Positions 1 through 11,000 of a DNA stretch of 64,000 nucleotides are shown here, piece after piece. Source of the stretch: Chrysoporthe austroafricana (lineage: Eukaryota > Ascomycota > Sordariomycetes > Diaporthales > Cryphonectriaceae); assembly GCA_001051155.2 (NCBI GenBank), contig JYIP02000001.1:310001-374000 (forward strand), written 5' to 3'. How positions within the stretch are numbered: the first letter of the stretch is position 1; each line of letters begins with the position of its first letter. The translations under genes were made by a program, and so were the position numbers. Below the pieces are notes generated by a model that searched no databases, was not told where the DNA came from, and was given only the letters and a program-made list of their open reading frames with translations.

Positions 1-612
1 CTCGAGCGGGCGTCACGCCCCGAGTTCGACCAGCACCTGTGCCTCGGGGTGTCGCTCGGGGGCCACGCCACGTGGCAGATGCTGTTCGCGGAGCCGAGGG
101 TCACCGCGGGCGTGAGCATCATCGGTTGCCCTGATTACCAGCTCCTCATGAGGGACCGCGCCCGGCTGTCGAGGCTATCGACCTACGACAAGGAGGCCGA
201 GGGCGCTGGGTTCCTCGGCAGCAGGGACTTCCCGCCGGCCTTGGTGTCCCAGTGCGCACAGTACGATCCGAAAGGCATCGTCTTTGGCACGCAGGACGTC
301 GTAGAGTCTCTCCCGGAGGAGAAGCAGGCGCACGTACGAAAAGTGCTGGATAGGCACGTCCGGGGCAAGAAGTTCTTGATGTGTACCGGCGGGGACGACA
401 AGCTAGTCCCTTGGCGGTGCTCGGAGCCCTTCACTAGATTCTTCGTGAACGCGGCGCAGACGTGGTATAAAGACTCGGGGTTGAGTGTGGACAATCGCAT
501 CTATCCCGGGCGGGGCCATGAGTGTAGTGATGAGATGGTACTGGATGCGGTGAGGTTCGTGTGTGAGGCTGTGAACGGTGTTGGGACGGGGCTGGTTGGA
601 TCAAGAATTTGA
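1..612 (+). CDS. Alpha/beta-hydrolase, C-terminal part (5' truncated by window edge)
   Basis: The frame is open from base 1, so the gene begins outside the window; about 203 C-terminal residues are visible and the stop is TGA at 610-612. The piece carries a complete hydrolase triad signature: the nucleophile elbow GVSLGG (G-x-S-x-G, bases about 46-63), an acidic residue in the GGDDKLVPW loop and a histidine in GRGHEC near the C-terminus. This is the arrangement of fungal intracellular esterase/lipase-type alpha/beta-hydrolases of about 300 residues. The substrate cannot be read from the sequence. No intron is needed in the visible part. The next gene is on the opposite strand and convergent, with less than 100 nt between stops. 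Confidence 0.8.
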   Translation, partial: LERASRPEFDQHLCLGVSLGGHATWQMLFAEPRVTAGVSIIGCPDYQLLMRDRARLSRLSTYDKEAEGAGFLGSRDFPPALVSQCAQYDPKGIVFGTQDVVESLPEEKQAHVRKVLDRHVRGKKFLMCTGGDDKLVPWRCSEPFTRFFVNAAQTWYKDSGLSVDNRIYPGRGHECSDEMVLDAVRFVCEAVNGVGTGLVGSRI

Positions 613-708
613 TTGTTGGGAGGGCATATTCTATATCGACGGCCGAGAGCGGATAGTGGTGCTTCACAGTGGCCAGCATAGACCACAGATGCGTTATGTC
701 ATCTGAGG

Positions 709-1641
709 CTATCCTTGCCCCCACGGTCTCGACGCTGCGTCGACCAAAACTTCTTCCTTTCCACCATCAACAAGCCTCGTCCCAATGCCACCCTTCCTCC
801 TCTCCTCATCACCCAAAAACAAGGTCTGTGTTACACCCCACGGGTTCCGTTTTAGCCTCTTACCCTTGAGCCCCTCCGACTGCCCCTGCGGATCGCGCAT
901 CCATTCCTCCACTGCCCGCTCCTCATTCTCCACCACCTCCGGGACGCCAGGCGGGTTGACTCCCACAAATGTCACCCTCTCCAACGGGAAGGAGAGCGCG
1001 ACGCAGTGTGCGTCAGTGAGACGTCGCCGCTTGAATGCGTGACTGACGACGGTGAGACGGCTGGGCCATTGAGCATAGCCGTGCGAGCGCCAAAAGTGGA
1101 TGATGCTAAACAGGATGTTCTGGTACGAGTCCAGCGCGCGCTCTTCGACCAGGATGCGAGGATGGAGGGGGATAGGTGAGAGCGTGTGAGTAGAGGCTGG
1201 TTTCAGAACAGAATCGGACGAGTGTGTGCGTGGGAGAAGACCCCAGTATGAGTTGGCAGCGGCGAGGTTGGCGTAACTACGAGCTTCGGAAAGTGGTGTG
1301 CTTGAGACGGTGGGACCTCTGAAAAGCTGTCAGTATAGATTCCCAGTAGCCGAGTGCTGGACTGGTCTGGCCCGGCGGCCGAGCAGGTGTCGACCTGAGC
1401 GGTGCTGGAATTCCGGAGTGGCTCCTGGCCTAGCCGGTGCCACCCACCCTGAGAACATCAACACAGATCGGTCATCCTCACGCAATGCCTTCAGGCCAGC
1501 TCTGATGTGTTCCGTGTACGTCGGCGTCTCGCCCTTCTTCCAGCTTTCGATGATCCATTCAGACTCATCTTGACCATTGGTAGGACCTCCAGCCCAGATT
1601 GCATGGCCGCAGACGACGATGAGGTGGTTTGGCGGCTCCAT
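709..1641 (-). CDS. DUF218 / YdcF-like domain protein
   Basis: Two exons on the minus strand, 1641..1448 and 1318..709, give 267 residues; the intron has donor GTGGGT at 1447 and acceptor AG at 1320-1319. The N-terminus contains HLIVVCGHAIWAGG, the first strand and glycine-rich turn of the DUF218 fold. Exon 2 contains EARSYANLAAANSY, VEERALDSYQN and RLTVVSHAFKRRR, the three conserved blocks of the family (acidic/Arg helix, ERA-DSY-N block, and VVSHAFK strand). It ends with a PPG loop and a basic tail. Bacterial relatives (YdcF, SanA/ElyC) bind nucleotides or act in envelope biology; the role of the fungal protein is unknown. The family assignment is solid, the function is not. It lies 195 nt downstream of the FOL3 stop on the same strand. 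Confidence 0.85.
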
Positions 1642-1836
1642 GGTCGAGGCCGTGAGAATGACAGGATCGAAGAGGTATCAAGCACCAAATGGCGCTTGGA
1701 AAGGCTTTCAAGGTGCTAGGAAACGTGGCCAATCAGATTGCATCATATGACAGGGTAGTTTGAGGTGGTCACGGTGGTGTGTATATCCAGTAGACACGAC
1801 GACCTGTGAGATCTGGTGCCGGCAGTGAGGGAGGGC

Positions 1837-3042
1837 TCATGATATGTGTTTGCTGCGCATATACCGCAATAGATCAGAGACTAGATACAAGCTCCCAGCT
1901 ACCACCACGGGTTGCCCTTTGGTAGGTGCTGTTTCCAGCACTACTGTCCCTATATCCACTCCGGCGTCACTCTCGAACGTCGTGGCGCCGCATCTTGCTG
2001 CAGCAGCCAGGACGTTTGTTGGGTCTTGCGGCCTTACCCACGGCATGCCATCGACCGGTCCAAACCGCACAGCCGTAACAAGGTCGTTCGGCTTGATGAG
2101 GGTCTCCAATATCCCACTGATGTCCTTTCCTTCCGAGGCTGCAAGAACCCAGGTCACAGGCTGGCCGTCAGTGCGCATCTGCCCGTCTATGTAATGCGCT
2201 AGCACCTCTGCCGACTGGACATTATGCGCGCCATCGAGGAGCATCTTGGTACCATTCTGGTCGAACCTCTGCAACCTCCCCGGAACGTGGACACGCCTGG
2301 CGGCGGGAAGTACCTCTTCCAGGGTGGATGGCCCCTTCGGACAGGCCAGATGGTAAGCTTGTAGGGCGCTTACGAGGTTCTGGGCTTGATGAGGCTCGAA
2401 ACCCTCCGAAGCCAACAGATCCGCTTCGGCTAGCGATGTAGACGCGTAGATGACACCTGCCCCCACAGCCCTGGCATGCTCCTCGATGGCACGCAGCACA
2501 GATGGCTGGTTGCTCCCGTCGACGACACAAGAGACCTCGTCCCGCATGATCCCGGCTTTCTGGACAGCGATCTCCTCGATGGTGTTGCCCAGTATTGATT
2601 GGTGGTCCAGGCCGATCTTGGTAATGACGGTGACAGCCTTGTGCTTGAGAGCATTGGTGGCATCCAGAGCGCCCCCCATCCCGACCTCAATGACGCCGAA
2701 TTCCACCTCTGCGCTGTTCAGGATCTCAAAGGCGGTAGCGGTGAGTAGCTCAAACTCGGAGGCCCCGATCTGCTCTCTCTGATCCCTCTCCTTGACCAGT
2801 CTCTCTGTGTCGAGGAAGAGCTTCTCAGACACCGGCTTCTCATTGATGGTGATACAGTCCCACCGGTCGATAAAGTGAGGCGAGTTGAACCTCCCGCATG
2901 ACCTCCCAGCGGCGTGTATCATGGCAGAGAGGTAGGCGCACGTGGAGCCTTTCCCATTGGTGCCGGCAACGTGGATGGCCTTCCATGTCTGTGGGGTATG
3001 CTGGAGGAGGCGGGTAATGCGGGCGAGGCCGAGCTCAATCAT
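1837..3042 (-). CDS. FOL3: Dihydrofolate synthetase (FolC family, Fol3-type)
   Basis: Single exon. Joins glutamate to dihydropteroate to make dihydrofolate, using ATP. The sequence starts MIELGLARI, as in yeast Fol3, and has the P-loop GTNGKGST (residues 27-34), the SPHFIDRWDCITIN block, the FELLTATAF helix, the Mur-ligase-type GMGGALDATN block and the DGAHN motif of the C-terminal domain. Length is 401 residues from this start. An in-frame ATG at 3108 would add 22 residues (423 in all); I chose 3042 because family members begin at MIELGL. The Fol3-like N-terminus and short length favour dihydrofolate synthetase over the longer folylpolyglutamate synthase (Met7). The gene diverges from the membrane-protein gene at 3890. 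Confidence 0.92.
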   Translation of the reverse strand: MIELGLARITRLLQHTPQTWKAIHVAGTNGKGSTCAYLSAMIHAAGRSCGRFNSPHFIDRWDCITINEKPVSEKLFLDTERLVKERDQREQIGASEFELLTATAFEILNSAEVEFGVIEVGMGGALDATNALKHKAVTVITKIGLDHQSILGNTIEEIAVQKAGIMRDEVSCVVDGSNQPSVLRAIEEHARAVGAGVIYASTSLAEADLLASEGFEPHQAQNLVSALQAYHLACPKGPSTLEEVLPAARRVHVPGRLQRFDQNGTKMLLDGAHNVQSAEVLAHYIDGQMRTDGQPVTWVLAASEGKDISGILETLIKPNDLVTAVRFGPVDGMPWVRPQDPTNVLAAAARCGATTFESDAGVDIGTVVLETAPTKGQPVVVAGSLYLVSDLLRYMRSKHIS

Positions 3043-3889
3043 GGTGGCGAAGAAATCCTGTGGTTCCGCACACACAAGAACCAGATGGTATCGTCGCCGC
3101 AGGGTCACAGGCCGGCGACACCTCCCAAAGTTTCACCACCGGGCAGACCGTGCTCAGGCCAGCAACACCCAGCTGTCGAGGTGTCACGGAGAAAAGGGGC
3201 ACGTGTGAGTCATGTTCTTGTCAACTTCAAAACACGCTGGTGCTCAACCGGGCGAGCGACGAGACTGGTGAGGGGTGCCTCGAGACGCCTGGGTGGTGTT
3301 TTGCTGCTGGGGAGTGGACGACAAGCGGCGGCTCCAGTGGCTGAGAATCACTGCAGAAAATGGCAGGGGGCGGCCAGGGACTCGGGCGCGTCAGGACACG
3401 GCGGTGGTGACGATGGCCGGGTACTTCTGCCGTCGCCACAATGTGGGGCACCAGGGAGTACCCGCTATCAGGAACTAGGGCTGCAGCCACTGTCTGCGAA
3501 GAGAGACTGGGATGGGGTCGTCGTCTCCCCTCGCCCGTCACTCGCGATTATCATCCCCCCCCTTTCATCATCCCTCAACCCGTTCTTTTCCTCCATCCAA
3601 CCCTCTCCATCCCTCGTTCCTGGCCGCGCAGAACCATCGCCGGCGCATCCTCATCATAAGGCGACCAGCAGTTGCATATACGCAGTGTTCTTCATTGAAA
3701 TCATTGTCGTTGCGCTGCGCTGCGTTGCCTTGGTTTGGTTCTACTGTCTTCGCATTTCTCTTCCTTTCCTTACGCCTTCCTCTTTTTGTTTTTTTCTTTT
3801 TGCGATCGCTTTGCCCCTCGTCAAGCAGCAGCCAAAACCAGAACGTGGAAGATCCGCGACCGCGACCTGACCGCGACACCACACTCATC
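3043..3889. promoter_or_regulatory. Divergent promoter region between FOL3 and the 3890 gene
   Basis: About 0.85 kb of non-coding DNA between two divergent genes. The half nearer the plus-strand gene is pyrimidine-rich (C- and T-runs at about 3555-3610 and 3770-3815), typical of fungal core promoters and transcription starts. The long open frames here overlap FOL3 in part and show no family resemblance. No specific operator was identified. Confidence 0.5.
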
Positions 3890-5637
3890 ATGGGTCTGCC
3901 GTAAGTCTCCATTACTTTCCCCGTCAACCTTGTTTTTGTGTTTTTGCGACCGAGCATCACGGCCAGCAGTCAGCAGCCAGCCGCCGGCCAATGAACGCGC
4001 GCCCTAGCCATCGTTAGGCGCGCTTCTCGTGTTAGCCCAGCATCGGTCGCCACGCGATTCATCGCCCTGCGATCATCAGATTTGGCCCATCCCCGCATCG
4101 CGGCGATCGTCCTGTTCGCCTTGTTGCTCTTGTACACATCGATTTTGGCTCGCTCGCTATGCACAAGCCGTATTGACACTTTCCACCTCTACAGCCTGTA
4201 CCGCGCCCCAGTCGAGTCCGACATCAAGCCCAAGATCCCCAAAGATCCACCCACTCGCGCCCGCTCCACCATCCGCCGCACCCGTCGCAGTATCAACGGC
4301 AGCGACTCCTCTTACACACCGGCCGCTCGCTTTCAGGCATACCGCAATGGCCGTCGTGCCTCACCGGGTGCTGGGGCGACTTGGAGCCCCTGGGATACTA
4401 TCGAGTCCGCCAGCGGGACCGCGCCTTCGGGGTCGACATTGCGCAGGGCGGCGATCCTCACCGACCCATATCCTATCACGCAGAGCCCAGCTCGACAGAA
4501 CGAGCCCCTCCGTCCTACCCCGCAGATGGAGTCAGCCTTGCGCGAGGCTGTTAACGGCCATGGCATGAGCCAGGAAATGGTACGGTTCTATGGCGAACAG
4601 ATGGCGATGTTGCATGCGGCTACAAGCTCTCGTCCGTCGCAAGCCCCAGAGGAGGCCACTGGAAGCGAGAGGCGAGACCCTTCGCCCTACCCTCTGGAGT
4701 CTAGGTCTTGGGCTCTGCCGCTCGACAGACCTACGCCGCCCACACAAGTAAGCCATTTCAATACCGACACAATATATAGTCTAATACCCGAATCGTCGAT
4801 GCATCGATTCACCCGCTCAGAAGCACGCGCGATACCTTCCAACACTACAAATGGTCACTAGCAGCCGGCCACCGCGACAACTTAATATCGAAACTTGTAC
4901 CCATGCTAACCGCGCCAATTTAGACGCCGCCGTTCACGCCTAGGCCTGTATCATGGCGAACGGTCGACCTCCTTGCCAGGGCTGGTGAGAGCCTCCCACC
5001 TGACCAGGCTGCAGAAGTGCTACGCCGGCAAAACGAATATCTTAATGCCAGGAGGCGATTCAGGGCGCTTCGCGCTGCACGGTTGGCCTCTACTGCTGGT
5101 GATACATCTCAACAGCAGTCACCAGTTGACGGGCTAGGTGACCGTGACAGGAGCCTCAGTCCCGAGGGTGACGGGGTGTGGGATACACTTCTTAGTTCCA
5201 TCACCCCCGACCCTCAGACACCTAGTGTTGGAGCATCTTTTGCATCCACTTCTGCACCCGTCTCGACGACATCGCAGAGCACAGCCAACAGCGCTCACTC
5301 GTCCCACACACACATCACGGCCCCGGCCTCTCTGGATGCGCTAGAGGACTTTGATTTCGATCATCCTTGTGAGTCGGGTGGTGACAACACGGACACGGAG
5401 GGCGATGAAGATGACGAGTCGGGCGAGGGCACGCTGCGGCGCTTCTCGCGGTCGTACGCAGCTCTAACCGCCCACTCGCAAGCGCGAACGCAGCGCGATG
5501 ATGACAATTTTGAGTTTCCAGGTGATGTGGAGTCGATGCACCGCATCGTGCGCACGCTTGCACGGCGTGAGGACATCCCGGACGAGTGGTGGGCTGAAGC
5601 TGGCCTCAGCCGTTCCCTGCCACGTGAGGCTGCTTAA
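3890..5637 (+). CDS. Fungus-specific single-pass membrane protein, unknown function
   Basis: Not recognised as a named family. A three-exon model, 3890..3900, 4036..4747 and 4924..5637, gives 478 residues in a continuous frame. The introns use GTAAGT/TTAG and GTAAGC/TTAG. Exon 1 codes only MGLP. A hydrophobic segment at about residues 24-42 (IAAIVLFALLLLYTSILA) suggests one membrane anchor or signal anchor. The rest is Ser/Thr/Pro-rich and probably disordered, with a basic helical patch (NARRRFRALRAARL), an acidic stretch (GDEDDESGEG) and a short conserved-looking C-terminal box (IPDEWWAEAGL). Exons 2 and 3 are strongly supported by phase agreement. The tiny first exon and the start are less certain; an alternative start inside exon 2 is possible. 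Confidence 0.6.
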
Positions 5638-8073
5638 ACCAGCTGAAAGAGGTCTGAAGCAGCCTTGACGAGAAGGGTCGGGGGTACTCAAGCCAGTGGG
5701 CCAACATCCATATGCACTATATGGGCCCCTACGGTATTTTGGCTTGAGGATCGATGTCGCTTACGAAGTTATGGCTTACGAGCGATTGGACGGGCGGATG
5801 TGGTTGAAAGCTGGGCTGCCCTCTTGGATCGAGCATGCCGTAATATGGAACCGCGGTTATAAGCGGGGGCCAAAGAAAAGTGGTGCTGAATCAAAAAGAA
5901 AAAAAATGAGGTTGGCAACATCTTGGGAGGCATCTTGCAGACTATTGCCGTCTTCGAAAGTGTACAAATATGCCATACTATGTCGTCAGGCCTTTCTCTT
6001 GTCGGCATCTGCCCTGGAAATAACGTTACGTTGCGCCGTCATGAGACATTACGGTCTTCTTTCACAATGCAGAGCTGCTTTTGGGCGAAGCCAGGCTCGT
6101 GTCAAGTGCTGGAAATTGACGACGCTTTTGTCCCTACGTAGATAGAAGTCAAAGTCGGAAATATGGGAGACGTTGGGACAAAGCCCTGCGCCGTAACCCG
6201 TAAACGGCTCGAGGATCCGCCTGCAAAGATAGTACTATGTGCGTATACTGCGGACGATCTGTTCCGTGCCGATCACGCGTCTTCTAGCGGCGAGCGTGTT
6301 GGTAGACGCACGAGGGAACAGTGCTACTATCTACGGAGTACGTACAGGCCCACAGCCTCAAGGTGGATTTTCTACCATAGCACTAAGTACGGGAATGATG
6401 GATGGCATTCGACCTTTGAATGGAACACGGTCCATCGCGCCCGATTCTCCCCCACGGAGTACATACCCGCCCGGTTCGCGTAGCTTCGAGGGATACTGAC
6501 TTTGTTTTTCCTAGTTTATGCCCATGACATATCCCCATCCCCATTGTCAGCGCCCAATTTCCGGACTAGGTTCCTCGAGCCTGAGGCTCTGGAGAGGGTC
6601 AGCATTGAGGGCTGTTCCTTGTTCCCTCTCTGCCTTAGCATTGAGTTGGGTGCCATGCTCCACATAGTGCTACGGGATTCAAGGGTTCCAGACTGGTCCC
6701 AGTCCGCCGGCAGTGGAGACAAAGAATGATCCAGTGGGTTTCCCTGATGGAGATGTGTTGTGTTGTGCAGGCTGGAGAGCGTCTATCTCCATGATGGAGC
6801 CTTGATATTTGATGCTCATTCCTTCCTGGTGGAGGAAATTGGAATGAGACATGATCCTACCTGCCACACCACCACTGACTAGATGGGACAACATATTGTT
6901 TACTTTGTGCCTGCCTGTCGTCTCCCAGTTGACTGTTGAAGGGCCTGCGATGAATACCTAGGCAGTTGTGTAGTTGTGTGTGTGAGATAAGTAGCTGGGT
7001 AGTCAGACAGGGCTGGAAGTGACAACCCCGCAGTGGGCGAGACGCACCGAAGCCAGGCAGCTCCCAGCAGCACCTCGTGCCATTGGGCGTCCCGGCTCAG
7101 GAAGGGTGCGAGCTGTGCTGTGGCGTTGCACCAGGGCTAACATTGAAACCTTACCATCACGCCTACCGGCCTGAGAGACACGGGATTCCGAGACGACGAC
7201 CCGCAAACATTCCACTGCCACTGCAACACTGTCACTGATGCACTGGCAGTCGACTAGGCCCGGGGCCCACCATTTGCAGCGCCATCACCTCTCTGGCAGT
7301 GGCATTGAAAACTGAGGCTAGGGCCAGGGCCGGGCATTGCCAGCACACGCCGATCACCAGCAAGGGGGGGCATGGCACCGAGGCCACCCACATGCCGTGG
7401 TACAGCTCAGCGCAGGAGAAGGAACTCGACGAACTCACCCTGCATTACTGTCGCTTGCTGCCCTGGACCTGAACTACTTTTTTTTTTTTTTTGGCCCTTT
7501 CTTTCCTCCCCTCCTTACTTCCTCCTCCCTCTCTTCCCTGCGGAGCTGTGCACTCTAGCACTGAGCCCAGCTCGGGGGCATGTGGCTTCAGAGCTTTTGA
7601 CCTGCTGCTGTGGCCGACGCCTTGTCAGCCACATGCCGATGATCACAGGAGTCAACAATCGTCAACGCGGCGTCCGCCTCGCATCCCACCCTCCTGAGCA
7701 ACGGCCCCGCTCTGCGATCATAACCACGAGAGCCCCACCCCGAATCCCCCGGGTCGACAAACGAGCATAGATAGGAAGAGCGACTCGCCCCCGTCGAGGC
7801 AGATAGGACGACAGGGCTGCCGCAGCGATCAACCCAGGCGGGACGAAACTGCGGCCGAGGGAAGGGGAAATTGTTTGGCAGGGCGTCACACGATCCGCCG
7901 CCACGCCCCCTCCCGAGGCCAGCCCGGTCCAGCCAGTCGGACGCCAGCCGGGAGGAGCTGGAGCGCTTTCCGAGGGCGAACAATTCTTTTGTCTTCCCTC
8001 CTCCCACCCGGCTCGGGACGAACAAAAGACCAGCGGGCAGGCAGAGACACGACATCTCCGCACCGTCGTCGCC
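5638..8073. other. Intergenic, includes long upstream region of sepH
   Basis: About 2.4 kb without a supportable gene. Open frames here are short, lack family motifs and occur equally on both strands. A 15-T tract (7478-7492) followed by CT-rich sequence to about 7550 looks like a promoter/leader for the kinase gene at 8074. The 5' leader of sepH is probably long; transcript starts cannot be placed from sequence. Confidence 0.5.
7478..7492. repeat. Poly(T) tract, 15 nt
   Basis: Uninterrupted run of T followed by pyrimidine-rich sequence, upstream of sepH. Likely a promoter-associated poly(dA:dT) element that disfavours nucleosomes, or simply a microsatellite. Confidence 0.85.
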
Positions 8074-11000
8074 ATGCGCGCAGGCAGCTCCAACGCCGAG
8101 CGGGCCTACCACCCCGGGGGCAGGACGCCGGTATCCAGGACGCCGCGCAGGGAGGTCGGCAGTGCCACTGCTGTCATCGCGACCGGCGGCGGCCATGCCC
8201 GGGAGAGGGCATTGCAGGATCCTGGCCTGAAGGACTATGTATGTTGAGCCGCCGGTTTCGCGCCCGCCCAGCGCATGGTTGCCCTCGACGGGTAGGCTAT
8301 CCTGGCCGGACGAAGATATGTTTGCTGACGTGCCGATGCCGACAACACAGAGACTCGGCGACTGCATCGGCAAGGGGGCCTTTGGTTCCGTCTACAAGGC
8401 CTTCAACTGGGGCACCGGCGAGGCGGTTGCTGTCAAGCAGATCAAGCTGGACAATCTCCCCAAGAGCGAGCTGCGCATGATCGAGGTCAGTATACGCGCC
8501 TGTCTTCCGCATCACGGCCCGAGAAGGAAGGAGTCAGGTGGCTGACGGAATACCATGACAGGCCGAGATCGACCTCCTCAAGAACCTGCATCACGACAAC
8601 ATCGTCAAATACATCGGCTTCGTCAAGTCCCAGGACTGTCTGAACATCATACTCGAGTCCGCTGCACCCACCACATGCGGACATACTGGAAGACCTTGGA
8701 GAACTGACTGCTGGATAGGTACTGCGAGAACGGCTCCCTACACTCGATATGCAAGGCATATGGCAAGTTCCCCGAGAACCTCGTCGGCGTTTACATGACG
8801 CAAGTCCTCCAAGGACTGCAGTACCTCCATGACCAGGGTGTGATACATAGAGATATCAAGGGCGCCAACATCTTGACTACCAAGGACGGTACCGTCAAGT
8901 TGGCAGACTTTGGCGTTTCGACCAGCACCCTCGCCGGTCCGGACAAGGAGGCACAGGTCGTTGGCACGCCGTACTGGATGGCTCCCGAGATCATCCAACT
9001 TTCTGGAGCGACCTCTGCGTCGGATATTTGGAGCGTGGGCTGTACCGTGATCGAATTGCTTCAAGGACGACCACCATACCACAACCTAGCGGCCATGCCG
9101 GCCCTGTTCGCAATTGTCAACGACGACCACCCTCCCCTGCCGGAAGGAGTCTCGGCTGTACGTGCCACAGCCCCGCAGAGAAGTGAACTTTGTGAAGACA
9201 TATTAACTTTTCTTGACAGGCCGCCCGAGATTTCTTAATGCAGTGTTTCCAGAAGGACCCGAATCTTCGGGTATCTGCCAGGAAACTTCTTAAGCATCCG
9301 TGGATTGTCGGCTGCCGCAGGAGTGATGCCCCGGTGTCCAAGAAGCCCGCAGACTTCAACCAGGCAGTAGAAGAAGTTAAACAGTGGAACAAGGCCCTGA
9401 AGTCTTCGGAGACCTCCCTGAGAGCCTCGTCGGGCTCTGAAGGCAGCTCCCAGGCCCCGATTGGGCACCCTGTGTCCAGGTTTAGCGCTGCGGCAGCAGA
9501 CCCGCAGCGCTCGAATTTTGTCACCCCTGCGGCGAAGCGTCCCCTGAGCATTACCACTGTCACCAAATCCAAGCCTAATCCTGATATATTCAGGTCACCC
9601 GAGGTTGCTGATGATGATAACTGGGATAACGACTTCGCGACCGCCATATCCCCGAGCGCGCTCCACCTGCCCCACCTGAAGCCCCAGGACAATTTTGGGG
9701 GCAAGCTCTCTGCCGATAGGCTGAAGCAGTTCGCGTCGATTGACGAGACCACTGCAAGGGACAGCTGGGATGAGCATTTCGAGGGTGATCTGCAGACGGT
9801 CAAGAACTCTCGACAATTTGTGGATCAGGATCCGCAAGAGCAGACCATACGTCCAACCCCCAGGAGGTCCAGCCGATCTACCGAATCGTCCAAGTCGCAG
9901 CATGGCCACAAGAAGAGCAGAAGCAAGCAAACATCGTCTTCAAATGTGCCCCTGTTGCACAAGTCTCCCAGCAAGTCTTCGCTTGTGGGAACCAAGTTTG
10001 AGCTGCCCCAGCGCCCAGAAGCGATGTATCGCGAGCAGTCTACCGAGGACTTCTCGGATCTCTTCCCTGAAAGTGATAGTCTGTTCTCCCGCAAGATAAG
10101 TCGTGGCACAAAGGTAAGCACGCAGGCGATTCCCGTCCGCGGCCGAGCCCCCAATGATACTCATGATACTTTACGTCAGGACTCGTCTCAGCTCATGCCA
10201 CCCCCCGACCTTAAACTTGAGCCTGCGAATAATCAGCTGCTCCCACCTGGTAGCGGTGATATCTTTCAACGGCAGCGGGTCACCTCCCGTCCCTCACCTC
10301 TCGGCGATCAGCCTATGAGAAGAACAAAGTCGCAGATCGAGATTCAGAAGTTTGCAGAGGGCGAGGATGACGAAGACTTCTCTGACATCTTCGGCCCCAA
10401 TGACACGTTAACAGAAAAGGAAGAGAGCGACCGAAGCTCTGAGGATGGCGGCATCATGCTGCTGTCCAAGCTCTCCAATAGCTCGTGGCTCGGTGACGAT
10501 GAGGAAGAAGACGACCCGTTCGCCATGATGGATCCCGAGTACAATGAATTGGACCTCGAGGCGAACATAGCCAGGGACCGCCATGCCAGACTGGCCGAGA
10601 GAGTCGAGGAGCAGGTGCAGCTGCTCAAGACCGGAGCCGAGATCCAAGGAGAAGAGCGGGTCTCCGATGTAGCCGAGGAACTTCTTCACTTGCTACATGA
10701 GCATGAGGATGTCAAGGGCCTGATCATCACTGCCCATGGCCTGTTGCCCATACTAGAGCTGCTCACGCTACCGCCAGACACGATCAGCACAGCCAAAAGC
10801 CGTCAGGATATGATCTTGTTACTTCTGAGAGTCATTAACAAGGTGAGTAGAAGTCTGGGCATTATTCTTTTTGTTGAAACATTATCTAAATTTATCAGAT
10901 CATCTTCCGTGATAGGGAGTTGCAGGAGAACCTATGCTTCGTTGGCGGCATTCCGGTCATCACCCAATTCGCTGCTCGACAGTTCTCCAATGAGATTCGC

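Noticed and set aside
2914..3870. Long plus-strand open frame (318 codons) partly opposite FOL3
   Set aside because: It overlaps the FOL3 coding strand and promoter, is low-complexity (CT-rich tail) and has no family motif.
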